A stretch of DNA of 64,000 bases from Maratus speciosus (lineage: Eukaryota > Arthropoda > Arachnida > Araneae > Salticidae): the NCBI GenBank assembly GCA_963932465.1, contig OZ010799.1, positions 281,424,583 through 281,488,582 of the forward strand, read 5' to 3'. The position numbers and the translations under genes were made by a program. Under the pieces are notes generated by a model. That model made no database searches and was not told the origin of the DNA. It saw nothing but the letters and a program-made list of their open reading frames with translations. The number at the start of each line of letters is the position of its first letter. Position 1 is the stretch's first letter. Shown here in pieces: positions 43,745 to 54,252 of the stretch.

Positions 43745-45618
43745 CATTCATTTTTTTTAACGGAAAGTCATAAAAGTGGAAGGCGATTTGGAATCGAACT
43801 GTGTTTTTCATTATTTCTTTTTTGATAAAGCACCTATTGAGCTTATAAGCGCTTTTGATCGCGTGACATTCATTTTTTAACGGAAAGTCATAAAAGTGGA
43901 AGGCGATTTGGAATCGAACTGTGTTTTTCATTATTTCTTTTTTGATAAAGCACCTATTGAGCTTATAAGCGCTTTTGATCGCGTGACATTCATTTTTTAA
44001 CGGAAAGTCATAAAAGTGGAAGGCGATTTGGAATCGAACTGTGTTTTCCATTATTTTTGATAAATGACCTATTGAGCTTATAAGCGCTTTTGATCGCGTG
44101 ACATTCATTTTTTAACGGAAAGTCATAAAAGTGGAAGGCGATTTGGAATCGAACTGTGTTTTCCATTATTTTTGATAAATGACCTATTGAGCTTATAAGC
44201 GCTTTTGATCACGTGACATTCATTTTTTTAACGGAAAGTCATAAAAGTGGAAGCTGGAATCGAACTGTGTTTTCCATTATTTTTGATAAATGACCTATTG
44301 AGCTTATAAGCGCTTTTGATCACGTGACATTCATTTTTTAACGGAAAGTCATAAAAGTGGAAGGCGATTTGGAATCGAACTGTGTTTTCCATTATTTTTG
44401 ATAAATGACCTATTGAGCTTATAAGCGCTTTTGATCACGTGACATTCATTTTTTTAACGGAAAGTCATAAAAGTGGAAGCTGGAATCGAACTGTGTTTTC
44501 CATTATTTTTGATAAATTACCTATTGAGCTTATAAGCGCTTTTGATCACGTGACATTCAGTTTTTTAACGGAAAACCATAAAATTGGAAGGTGGAATCGA
44601 ACTGTGTGTTCCATTAATTTTTTTCGATAAATTACCTATTGAGCTTATGAGCGCTTTTGATCACGTGACATTCAGTTTTTTAACGGAAAGTCATAAAATT
44701 GGAAGGTGGAATCGAACTGTGTGTTCCATTATTTCTTTTTTTTGATAAATTACCTATTGAGCTTATAAGCGCTTTTGATCACGTGACATTCAGTTTTTTA
44801 ACGGAAAGTCATAAAATTGGAAGCTGGAATCGAACTGTGTGTTCCATTATTTCTTTTTTTTTGATAAATTACCTATTGAGCTTATAAGCGCTTTTGATCA
44901 CGTGACATTCAGTTTTTTAACGGAAAGTCATAAAATTGGAAGGTGGAATCGAACTGTGTGTTCCATTATTTCTTTTTTGATAAATTACCTATTGAGCTTA
45001 TGAGCGCTTTTGATCACGTGACATTCAGTTTTTTAACGGAAAGTCATAAAATTGGAAGGTGGAATCGAACTGTGTTTTCCATTATTTCTTTTTTTTGATA
45101 AAGCACCTATTGAGCTTATGAGCGCTTTTGATCACGTGACATTCAGTTTTTTAACGGAAAGTCATAAAATTGGAAGGTGGAATCGAACTGTGTTTTCCAT
45201 TATTTCTTTTTTTTGATAAAGCACCTATTGAGCTTATGAGCGCTTTTGATCACGTGACATTCAGTTTTTTAACGGAAAGTCATAAAATTGGAAGGTGGAA
45301 TCGAACTGTGTTTTCCATTATTTCTTTTTTTTGATAAAGCACCTATTGAGCTTATAAGCGCTTTTGATCACGTGACATTCAGTTTTTTAACGGAAAGTCA
45401 TAAAATTGGAAGGTGGAATCGAACTGTGTTTTCCATTATTTCTTTTTTTTTGATAAAGCACCTATTGAGCTTATAAGCGCTTTTGATCGCGTGACATTCA
45501 GTTTTTTAACGGAAAGTCATAAAATTGGAAAGTGGAAGCGATTTGGAATCGAACTGTGTTTTCCATTATTTTTGATAAATTACCTATTGAGCTAAAGCGC
45601 TTTTGTTCACGTGACAAA
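43745..45618 (+). repeat. ~117-bp tandem array with CACGTG, 16 copies (left arm)
   Basis: GATC[A/G]CGTGAC recurs 16 times at 112-120-bp spacing from 43,857 to 45,605. Twelve copies have the palindrome CACGTG (E-box type); the first three and the fifteenth have CGCGTG. Each unit also carries TTAACGGAAAGTCATAAAA and GGAATCGAACTGTG. Variants GTGTTTTCC and GTGTGTTCC are clustered, showing local spreading. The frames inside are repeat by-products. Confidence 0.95.
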
Positions 45619-45799
45619 GACGTTTTCCACCCTTTCTTGCGTGTGATTATTTTTCTTTCGCGCCGGAGTTTGGTTCAAAACACTCACTTTGATACTATTT
45701 TCTGACAGATCTGTTGCGTTTGCAAAACAAGCGGGTAAGTGGGATCACAGATTGCACAGAGGGTTCCGTTTAATATTTCTTTTAAAACACTTTAATCCT
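45619..45799. other. unique segment between arrays (left arm)
   Basis: Contains GCGTTTGCAAAAC and GTTCAAAAC.CTCACTTTGA.AC, which recur in diverged form at 47,210-47,320. The ~117-bp unit and this segment therefore seem to come from one longer ancestral unit. Mirror at 59,200-59,380. Confidence 0.5.
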
Positions 45800-47045
45800 T
45801 TTGCGAAATCTGCTTTAAAGCTTAAAATACACACAAATTGGAGCCCAGAGGGTTAAATATAAGACTTTCTCAAAATTGTATGATTTGTCGTTTGATGTGA
45901 GGTTTTCAGCTATAAGTAACCAAAATTTCAAGTCTTCAACTTAATTAGGGGCTCAGTTAGAAAAAAAAGCTTAAAATACACAAGTTGGAGCCCGAAGGGT
46001 TAAATAGAAGACTTTCTCAAAATTGACTAATTTGTCGTTTGATGTGAGGTATTCAGCTATAAGTATGCAAAATTTCAAGTCTTCAACGTAATTAGGGGCT
46101 CAGTTAAAAGCTTAAAATACACACAAGTTGGAGCCCAAAGGGTTAAATATAAGACTTTTTCAAAATTGACTAATTTGTCGTTTGATGTGAGGTGTTCAGC
46201 TATAAGTAACCAAAATTTCAAGTCTTCAACGTAATTAGGGGCTCAGTTAGAAAAATAAAGCTTAAAATACACAAGTTGGAGCTCGAAGGGTTAAATAGAA
46301 GACTTTTTCAAAATTGACTAATTTGTCGTTTGATGTGAGGTGTTCAGCTATGAGTATGCAAAGTTTCAAGCCTTCAACGTAATTAGGGGCTCAGTTAGAA
46401 AAATAAAGCTTAAAATACACACAAGTTGGGGCCCGAAGGGTTAAATAGAAGACTTTTTCAAAATTGACTAATTTGTCGTTTGATGTGAGGTGTTCAGCTA
46501 TAAGTATGCAAAATTTCAAGTCTTCAACGTAATTAGGGGCTCAGTTAGAAAAAAAAAAAGCTTAAAATACACAAGTTGGAGCCCGAAGGGTTAAATAGAA
46601 GACTTTTTCAAAATTGACTAATTTGTCGTTTGATGTGAGGTGTTCAGCTATAAGTATGCAAAGTTTCAAGTCTTCAACGTAATTAGGGGCTCAGTTAGAA
46701 AAATAAAGCTTAAAATACACAAGTTGGAGCTCGAAGGGTTAAATATAAGACTTTTTCAAAATTGACTAATTTGTCGTTTAATGTGAGGTGTTCAGCTATA
46801 AGTATGCAAAGTTTCAAGTCTTCAACGTAATTAGGGGCTCAGTTAGAAAAAAAACTTAAAATACACAAGTTGGAACCGAGAGGGTTAAATATAAGATTTT
46901 TGTCAAAGTACATTATAATATTTATATTTATATGAATATATAATATATAACGATTTGTCGTTTGATGTGTGGTGTTCAGCTATAAGTATGCAAAAATTTC
47001 AAGTCTTCAACGTAATTAGGTCATCAGAAAAAAAAAAAAGCTTAA
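45800..47045 (+). repeat. ~147-bp tandem array, eight copies (left arm)
   Basis: GTCGTTTGATGTGAGG starts near 45,888, 46,032, 46,177, 46,325, 46,474, 46,625, 46,773 and 46,955. Each unit also has CTTAAAATACACAAGTTGG, GAAGGGTTAAATA and ACGTAATTAGGGGCTCAGTT. The last unit is expanded by an AT-rich stretch. Confidence 0.95.
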
Positions 47046-48019
47046 AATAGTTGTTATATGCAATTTTTAATACATGAACGTCATATTTTGCCTTTCTCAG
47101 CTGCTCTGCTCAACAAGCGCAAAACGTTGGGAAGCTTGACTATGGAAGCGATCGATCTGCGTTTTTCCATTTTGTTTTTCAATAAAATAAATTACCTATT
47201 GAGTTATAAGCGATTTTGATCACGTGACAAAGACGTTTTTCACCCTTCCTTGTATGGTATTCTTCTTTCGTGTGGGTTCAAAACTCCCACTTTGACACTA
47301 TCTATTGCGTTTGCAAAAAGCGGAAAACACAGTTCAATTACATAGTTTCTGAACAACAACACCTGCTAGTTTCATGCATCTCCGAACAAAACTAAATTAA
47401 AACTTATGCCATAAAGTTGCCCTTTTGGATTTGAGAACAGCTTTAAATAAATGTTTTCGTTTTACCTTTTTATTTTGTTAGGATATATTTAACTAAAATG
47501 ATTTTTTAATTTAGTATTAATAGTTGTATATGCAATTCTTAATACATGAACGTCATATTTTGCCTTTTTATGTAGTGAATTTTTTTTTCCTTTTTATTGG
47601 AAAAGCAATATACCCAAAGTTCGAAAAAATCTGAAGTTCGGATTTAGTAAAGTGTTGAGGATTCCGGAAAAGTGAGATCCGGCAATCAAATCATATCGAT
47701 TTTTTTTCAAAACATGTATATTTATACAATTCTTAATTATTTAAAAATATATAAACTTTGCGAACGATTTTCACTAAATTTAAACATTGTGGGTGGTGAT
47801 CATACAAAAATAAATAATAACAATGTTTACCGGTTTCACTATTTTACAGAATCTTTTTCCTTCAATAATATATTTTACATTCATCACAGAATAGCTTTTA
47901 CAGAAAACTTTCTGGTTAGAAATTACAAAGTATTTTGTTAAAAAAAAAGTTGAAAAGTGTTTATGCATTCGGTTTGTCTGGCCGTCTGCTCACGCTCTAA
48001 CTCCCTTAAATATGTTTGG
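47046..48019. other. AT-rich segment between arrays (left arm)
   Basis: Includes a diverged relative of the ~117-bp unit (CCTATTGAG...GATCACGTGACAAAGACG, 47,190-47,240) and a repeat of CATGAACGTCATATTTTGCC (47,073 and 47,545). The 89-codon frame at 47,672-47,941 has no domain. Mirror at 56,980-57,953. Confidence 0.5.
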
Positions 48020-48558
48020 ATTTTTCTGAAACTGATAGGGGTTATTTGGGATCACCAAAGCATGTTTGGTATTGTACATGCAGTAGGTAGGATTCACCGT
48101 TCATTTACAGGGGGCGCTCAAAAGTATTCCGTTATATTAGGGTATATGGGGGTGCCGTAAATATACTCGGATTTTTCTGAAACTGAAGGGTCACCAAAGC
48201 ATGTTTGGTATTGTACATGCAGTAGGTAGGATTCACCGTTCCTTTACAGGAGGCGCTCAAAAGTATTCCGTTACATTAGGGTATATGGGGGTGCCGTCTC
48301 GGATTTTTCTGAAACTGATAGGGGTTATTTAGGGTCACCAAAACATGTTTGGTATTGTACATGCAGTAGGTAGGATTCACCGTTCATTTACAGGAGGCGC
48401 TCAAAAGTATTCCGTTACATTAGGGTATATGGGGGTGCCGTCTCGGATTTTTCTGAAACTGATAGGGGTTATTTGGGATCACCAAAGCATGTTTGGTATT
48501 GTACATGCAGTAGGTAGGATTCACCGTTCATTTACAGGGGGCGCTCAAAAGTATTTCA
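48020..48558 (+). repeat. ~142-bp tandem array, four copies (left arm)
   Basis: CATGTTTGGTATTGTACATG starts at 48,061, 48,200, 48,344 and 48,488. Units also hold GGATTCACCGTTC and GGGTATATGGGGGTGCCGT. The second unit has a shortened TGATAGGGGTTATTTGG segment. Mirror at 56,441-56,979. Confidence 0.95.
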
Positions 48559-49306
48559 TTAAATCACTGTATATAATAAATTAATAAAATTGATAAAATA
48601 TAATAATTAATAAAATTAATAATATAAATCACTGTATTTCACTACAATCACATTAGAACAGGACATTCATAGCATTTTTTATTCATTTACAGGGACACGT
48701 ATAAGAAATCGGTTACAGTACAGTACCGTCTTTAAGTAATAAATGTTGGAGCGCACGGTTTAAAATTCGGTGTGCGTTTTTAAATTTAATTAATTTTTTG
48801 CATCTTACCCGTTATATATAAATTCCGTACCTCAAATACAGGGCTGTATAAAAGTATCCATGTACCGTTCTCCTTATGAGAGGAAATTGCTGAGGGTACA
48901 TTTTTAACTAAAGTATAAGTAGCTCTTAAGTGAACTAAATTTTGGCTTGCATGTAGCTAATAGATTCAAATTTATAAATCCTATACAGGGCTGCAATTCG
49001 CATAATTTTCCGATTGAGGATGGGAACAGCTGAAATTGGGCTCTGAAATGTATTATGCGTTTCCATAGGGTTGAATTAGATGTAATATTTTAATTTTTTA
49101 AACGGTGTAGTTTTGTTACATTATTCTAAATCTGTTGGAAAGTGTTTCATAATCTATGCTTCACGCATGATTTTTTTATTACTTGTTTATATATAATTTA
49201 CTTCAGTTGACATATAAAAATAGTTAAATGATATTCAAAACAATTTTAAAAACTATCGTCCACTTAATCAAAAATAGTTTAGAAAATGTTTAAAAAAAAA
49301 TAAGAA
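48559..49306. other. AT-rich arm segment
   Basis: Contains AGGGCTGTATAAAAGTATCC and AGGGCTGCAATTCGC, possibly element edges. No gene. Mirror at 55,693-56,440. Confidence 0.4.
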
Positions 49307-49313
49307 TTACCTT

Positions 49314-49694
49314 TCATTGCAACATTCGTAGCACATCTGTTGTCGGGAATAGAACAGCACACACTTCCACAGGCACGGATTTTTTTTGCGAGGGGCAGGT
49401 GCCCCCACTTTGCCTTGCATGAGATCGAGAGAACAGCACACACTTCCACAGGCACGGATTTTTTTGCGCGGGGCAGGTGCCCCACTTTCCCTTGCATGAG
49501 ATCGAGAGAACAGCACACACTTCCACAGGCACGGTTTTTCTTTGCGCGGGGCAGGCGCCCCACTTTCCCTTGCATGAGATCGAGAGAACAGCACACACTT
49601 CCACAGGCACGGTTTTTCTTTGCGCGGGGCAGGTGCCCCCACTTTCACTGCAGTAGTTATTTAGACTGTCGATGGAGAGACTAACTTGAACCAT
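49314..49694 (-). CDS. hypothetical Cys-containing repeat ORF, four 26-residue units (low confidence)
   Basis: The 126-codon frame starts MVQVSLSIDSLNNYCSESGG and then repeats a unit close to RKTVPVEVCAVLSISCKGKW plus GACPAQ. The DNA period is 77-79 bp (units start at 49,352, 49,431, 49,508 and 49,586), close to 26 codons, so three frames stay partly open and the frame drifts in the last units. Upstream on the same strand are TATATAAA (49,734-49,741) and an initiator-like TCACT, about 33 bp apart, then the ATG. Downstream the sequence AAAG|GTAATT fits a splice donor. No signal peptide or known domain. It may be a first exon or a chance arrangement. Confidence 0.3.
   Translation of the reverse strand: MVQVSLSIDSLNNYCSESGGTCPAQRKTVPVEVCAVLSISCKGKWGACPAQRKTVPVEVCAVLSISCKGKWGTCPAQKNPCLWKCVLFSRSHARQSGGTCPSQKKSVPVEVCAVLFPTTDVLRMLQ
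49352..49660 (-). repeat. 78-bp tandem array, four copies (left arm)
   Basis: AACAGCACACACTTCCACAG recurs at 77-79-bp spacing. The right arm has two copies (55,494-55,647), a 155-bp difference that accounts exactly for the shift in mirror sums from 104,999 to 105,154. Confidence 0.95.
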
Positions 49695-49705
49695 TCACAA
49701 GTACG

Positions 49706-49741
49706 AGTGACACGGAAGACGGAAAAAGTTCCATTTATATA
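49706..49741 (-). promoter_or_regulatory. TATA box plus initiator-like element (left arm mirror)
   Basis: Same arrangement as 55,413-55,448, read on the minus strand. Confidence 0.35.
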
Positions 49742-49809
49742 GCTTGCGTCCGTGAATTGTCTGCATAGCTTAAAAAAAAAAAATAAATAAATAAAAAAAA
49801 AATAAAAAT

Positions 49810-49857
<48 letters not shown>

Positions 49858-49909
49858 CTATGCAGACAATTCACTGACAATTCACTGACAATTCACTAAC
49901 AATTCACTG

Positions 49910-49946
<37 letters not shown>

Positions 49947-49978
49947 ATTAAAAAATAATTTTTTAATAATTTTTTAAT

Positions 49979-50021
<43 letters not shown>
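49742..50021. repeat. poly(A)/poly(T) foldback cluster (left arm)
   Basis: GTGAATTGTCTGCATAGCTT (49,752) and AGCTATGCAGACAATTCACT (49,856) are inverted around A- and T-runs. ACAATTCACTGACAATTCAC repeats follow, then a 36-A run, AATTATT words and a 40-T run. Mirror at 55,147-55,405, where the run lengths differ. Confidence 0.9.
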
Positions 50022-50580
50022 GGTCCACTGGTCATGGATCATTTCTTTTCATTTCAGTATCAAACCATCAACAACTTAAAAAATTTTAACTCCCATATGT
50101 GCTTTGCATATGTTAATAATATGTAATTAATAGTCTTAAGGAATATAGTAAATATTGAAATATTATTTCAAGACTTTGAATGAAATATATGAATCTTTTT
50201 CTATCTAAAATTTAAAATATGTAATATTGAACTACGTAATATACAATGGCAAATTCAAGGGAGGCTCGGAGTTCATAAATCCCCTCTGAACATCAACAAA
50301 AATATTCTAAACGTCATTTTAAAAATGAAATATACAGTAACCCTCAGTTATCAGCTGTTATTATTATAAAAATAAATCCACAAAGTGATAACACAACATG
50401 GCGGTGGGGCTGAAAACATCATTTTTAAAATGAAGCACGACATGACTTTAAATTATTGTAAAGTCGAAATCTTTGATTGTTTCAGGTAGAGGAATGTTTA
50501 AAGTGGGGGAGGGGGAGTCTGGACCCCCCGCCCCCTTTCGTTAGGGTACTTTAAAAAAATTTTCAAAGTGAGAGCAAAAT
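50022..50580. other. AT-rich arm segment with Tigger-like terminus
   Basis: ACAGTAACCCTCAGTTATCA (50,335) resembles a pogo/Tigger end; no partner found. A GGGGGAGTCTGGACCCCC hairpin lies at 50,510-50,530. Mirror at 54,586-55,143. Confidence 0.45.
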
Positions 50581-50913
50581 CACAACATGCTTCGGGCCGA
50601 GAGCAACTACACTGTAATACGGATGCCCATAACTTAAGATATAAGATTAATCCAGATATAAGATTGGCCACAAAAGTTCAGAAACACTTTTTTTTAGAAT
50701 TCACAATCCATGCATTTATGCACAAGAAAATTATTATAAGATAAATAGGGGACGAGTGTGCCCCCCCCCCGGCATTTCCATTATTTCATTTTTTTCTCTC
50801 TCTCTCTCTAATGGACTGGTGGCTTCTATTATTATAAAACAGCCATTATAAATGAGGTGTTAGGTGAAGATGAAAGAGCAGCCGTAAAAAGTTAGAACTC
50901 TGATTTTCTAGTC

Positions 50914-51125
50914 GGCCCCACCTGTGGCCGAGAGGTTCTGCTCTCGAATCTGGTAGACGGGAGGTGCTGGGTTCGAACCCAATCGCGCCCGTCGGCCTAA
51001 TCGTTCGGAGTTTTCTTCGAGCCATGGATTTCCATGCGTCAATACGGATTAGGTTCCCCTAGAAAGCCCCCCCCCCCTCGTGCCTATAACCCTAGAGTAG
51101 ATAATCGGCCGTCAAAAATCGACCC
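50914..51125 (+). mobile_element. tRNA-derived SINE in foldback, arm copy 1
   Basis: 12-bp duplication GATTTTCTAGTC (50,902-50,913 and 51,126-51,137). A box TGGCCGAGAGG (50,925-50,935) and B box GGTTCGAACCC (50,970-50,980) are intact, as needed for RNA polymerase III. The body matches the 17-kb copy. The 3' end is not poly(A). Confidence 0.9.
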
Positions 51126-51554
51126 GATTTTCTAGTCCAAAAAAGGGGGGAGGGCTATTTTTCTTTTGCGGCTGCTCTTTCATCTTCACCGAACACTTGA
51201 TTTATAATGGCTGTTTCATAATCACAACATGCTTCGGGCCGAGAGCAACTACACTGTAATACGGATGCCCATAACTTAAGATATAAGATTAATCCAGATA
51301 TAAGATTGGCCACAAAAGTTCAGAAACACTTTTTTTTAGAATTCACAATCCATGCATTTATGCACAAGAAAATTATTATAAGATAAATAGGGGACGAGTG
51401 TGCCCCCCCCCGGCATTTCCATTATTTCATTTTTTTCTCTCTCTCTCTCTAATGGACTGGTGGCTTCTATTATTATAAAACAGCCATTATAAATGAGGTG
51501 TTAGGTGAAGATGAAAGAGCAGCCGTAAAAAGTTAGAACTCTGATTTTCTAGTC

Positions 51555-51784
51555 GGCCCCACCTGTGGCCGAGAGGTTCTGCTCTCGAATCTGGTAGACG
51601 GGAGGTGCTGGGTTCGAACCCAATCGCGCCCGTCGGCCTAATCGTTCGGAGTTTTCTTCGAGCCATGGATTTCCATGCGTCAATACGGATTAGGTTCCCC
51701 TAGAAAGCCCCCTCCCCTCCTTCACGAAGAGCACGACCGTGCCTATAACCCTAGAGTAGATAATCGGCCGTCAAAAATCGACCC
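51555..51784 (+). mobile_element. tRNA-derived SINE, arm copy 2
   Basis: Same target duplication (51,543-51,554 and 51,785-51,796), so it was copied with its flanks rather than inserted again. It keeps 18 bp (TCACGAAGAGCACGACC region) missing from copy 1. Confidence 0.9.
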
Positions 51785-51939
51785 GATTTTCTAGTCCAAA
51801 AAAAGGGGGGAGGGCTATTTTTCTTTTGCGGCTGCTCTTTCATCTTCACCGAACACTTGATTTATAATGGCTGTTTCATAATAATAGAAACCACCAGTCC
51901 ATCAGAAAAAAAATAACTCGGTTAAAGCGGGACTCTACT

Positions 51940-52349
51940 GCAGTACAAAACATATTTCAATTTTAAGACTTAAAGCACACGTTTTATTTTATCTAAAATG
52001 ATGTCATTCCCATCCGCTTAAGAATTCCATATTTACGATTATCGTATACAATATGGCTTCAAAAACTACAAAGAAATTAATATTTCAAAAATAAATGGAG
52101 ATACAGTTTTCAAGCAAAATGTATTTAAAAGAACTTTTTTTTTTCCAATACGACGGTATAAAAGTTGACTTAAATTACTGACTTAAAAATTGACTGAGTA
52201 TAAAACTTATATTTAACCCTGAAATACAAGTGCATTAGGAAACTGAAAAACCTACATTTTTTTCAGTGGCTCTGATAAATTTCATCTCATACTGTGTGAA
52301 ATACTCTTGTATATAATATTTATATATATAAATTTAACTATGTTGAAGG

Positions 52350-52386
<37 letters not shown>

Positions 52387-52862
52387 ATTTTGTGCATTCC
52401 ATTCTTTAAATTGTACTTCAGAGAGAGAAACCTGTGTCCTTCAAAACTGTGAAAAGGGAATGTGGTTTTTCACGCTTCGATGAAAATTTGTGCAATGATC
52501 TAAATCCGTGAAAGGCTTGCATTTCTTACTATTTCCGCAACAGCTCTATCTCAAGGACTAATCCTTGGATTTTGAAACAAACCCGAGATTCCAGTATACT
52601 TTGATATGAATTAGTGTTATTTGTATTTTGGTGTAAATCGTGTCAGTCAGTTTTTCACAAGGTCAAAACTGACTGACGAGTTGTTACAATAAGTAAAAAG
52701 AGAATTAAATAAAGTGTTCCGTTTTTTCTTAATATACAATGAAAATTATTTTTCCAGAATACTTTCTAAATATTTATTGAAAAATGTAATCAATACCTAT
52801 CGTGGGGATAGCATATTATATAGTGAATTAGTATAACTTAGTATGAATATTTTAATACATTT

Positions 52863-52907
<45 letters not shown>

Positions 52908-53224
52908 TTAACAAAGTACACCGACCATTTGGAAAATTATTTTTTCAAAGACTAAAATTTAAGACATAAAAAATCGCACGGAGTTGATCCTGCATTACGT
53001 ACGCCATGGATTAAACGATAACATTCTTGAATCCATCATGATCAAATTTTAAAAGAAATTTCAGTTTTACAATTTTTGGTACTGTAAATTTTTAAACTTC
53101 TACGGAGCTGGTCATACATTAAGTACTCCATGAATTAAAGATTAATAGTGTTATTACACGTAAAAATTGCAAGTGGGAAAAATCGCCTGCGACTTGTCAG
53201 ATTTCCTATGAAACTAGTAGTATT
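51940..53224 (+). repeat. 1285-bp loop of the palindrome, mosaic of dispersed repeats
   Basis: Not self-complementary overall. 51,943-52,180 is repeat X with an internal deletion relative to 31.2-31.8 kb. An A run fills 52,353-52,384. 52,490-52,650 is an inverted, diverged unit of the 0.4-1.2 kb array. (ATA)n lies at 52,867-52,906. 52,930-53,150 is inverted relative to 16,620-16,790. On both sides it ends at AGTAGAGTCCCGCTTTAACC, a pogo/Tigger-like terminus facing outward. Confidence 0.8.
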
Positions 53225-53379
53225 AGTAGAGTCCCGCTTTAACCGAGTTATTTTTTTTCTGATGGACTGGTGGTTTCTATTATTATGAAACAGCCATTAT
53301 AAATCAAGTGTTCGGTGAAGATGAAAGAGCAGCCGCAAAAGAAAAATAGCCCTCCCCCCTTTTTTTGGACTAGAAAATC

Positions 53380-53609
53380 GGGTCGATTTTTGACGGCCGA
53401 TTATCTACTCTAGGGTTATAGGCACGGTCGTGCTCTTCGTGAAGGAGGGGAGGGGGCTTTCTAGGGGAACCTAATCCGTATTGACGCATGGAAATCCATG
53501 GCTCGAAGAAAACTCCGAACGATTAGGCCGACGGGCGCGATTGGGTTCGAACCCAGCACCTCCCGTCTACCAGATTCGAGAGCAGAACCTCTCGGCCACA
53601 GGTGGGGCC
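53380..53609 (-). mobile_element. tRNA-derived SINE, arm copy 3
   Basis: Mirror of the 51,555-51,784 copy; target duplication at 53,368-53,379 and 53,610-53,621; both pol III boxes intact. Confidence 0.9.
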
Positions 53610-54039
53610 GACTAGAAAATCAGAGTTCTAACTTTTTACGGCTGCTCTTTCATCTTCACCTAACACCTCATTTATAATGGCTGTTTTATAATAATAGAAG
53701 CCACCAGTCCATTAGAGAGAGAGAGAGAAAAAAATGAAATAATGGAAATGCCGGGGGGGGGGCACACTCGTCCCCTATTTATCTTATAATAATTTTCTTG
53801 TGCATAAATGCATGGATTGTGAATTCTAAAAAAAAGTGTTTCTGAACTTTTGTGGCCAATCTTATATCTGGATTAATCTTATATCTTAAGTTATGGGCAT
53901 CCGTATTACAGTGTAGTTGCTCTCGGCCCGAAGCATGTTGTGATTATGAAACAGCCATTATAAATCAAGTGTTCGGTGAAGATGAAAGAGCAGCCGCAAA
54001 AGAAAAATAGCCCTCCCCCCTTTTTTGGACTAGAAAATC

Positions 54040-54252
54040 GGGTCGATTTTTGACGGCCGATTATCTACTCTAGGGTTATAGGCACGAGGGGGGGGGGGGC
54101 TTTCTAGGGGAACCTAATCCGTATTGACGCATGGAAATCCATGGCTCGAAGAAAACTCCGAACGATTAGGCCGACGGGCGCGATTGGGTTCGAACCCAGC
54201 ACCTCCCGTCTACCAGATTCGAGAGCAGAACCTCTCGGCCACAGGTGGGGCC
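54040..54252 (-). mobile_element. tRNA-derived SINE, arm copy 4
   Basis: Mirror of the 50,914-51,125 copy, with the same 18-bp loss; target duplication at 54,028-54,039 and 54,253-54,264. Confidence 0.9.

Larger units (their letters stand above)
50581..51882 (+). repeat. tandem duplication, 642/660-bp units (left arm)
   Basis: Unit 1 is 50,581-51,222 and unit 2 is 51,223-51,882, nearly identical; the 18-bp difference lies in the SINE tail. Each unit ends in a foldback whose halves (CAGCCATTATAAAT.A.GTGTT... and its inverse) flank a SINE. Mirror at 53,282-54,585. Confidence 0.95.
40982..51939 (+). repeat. left arm of giant palindrome (>=10.96 kb)
   Basis: Read in reverse complement, this stretch matches 53,225-64,000. 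Mirror positions add to 104,982 in the outer part, 104,999 in the middle, 105,154 just inside the 78-bp array and about 105,164-105,166 near the loop. The constant sums show collinearity, and each step marks one indel. Substitutions are very few. The true outer end may lie left of 40,982 because the partner is cut by the window. Confidence 0.97.

Noticed and set aside
43719..45595. Repetitive 60-129-codon frames in the CACGTG array
   Set aside because: They change frame and strand with unit length and exist only because the units repeat.
44439..45618. CRISPR-like array
   Set aside because: Regularly spaced repeats, but the whole ~117-bp unit is conserved with no unique spacers, and the sequence is eukaryotic.
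50914..51000. A functional tRNA gene
   Set aside because: A and B boxes are present, but I cannot fold a full cloverleaf with paired acceptor stem and anticodon arm, and the segment is a SINE head with target duplications.
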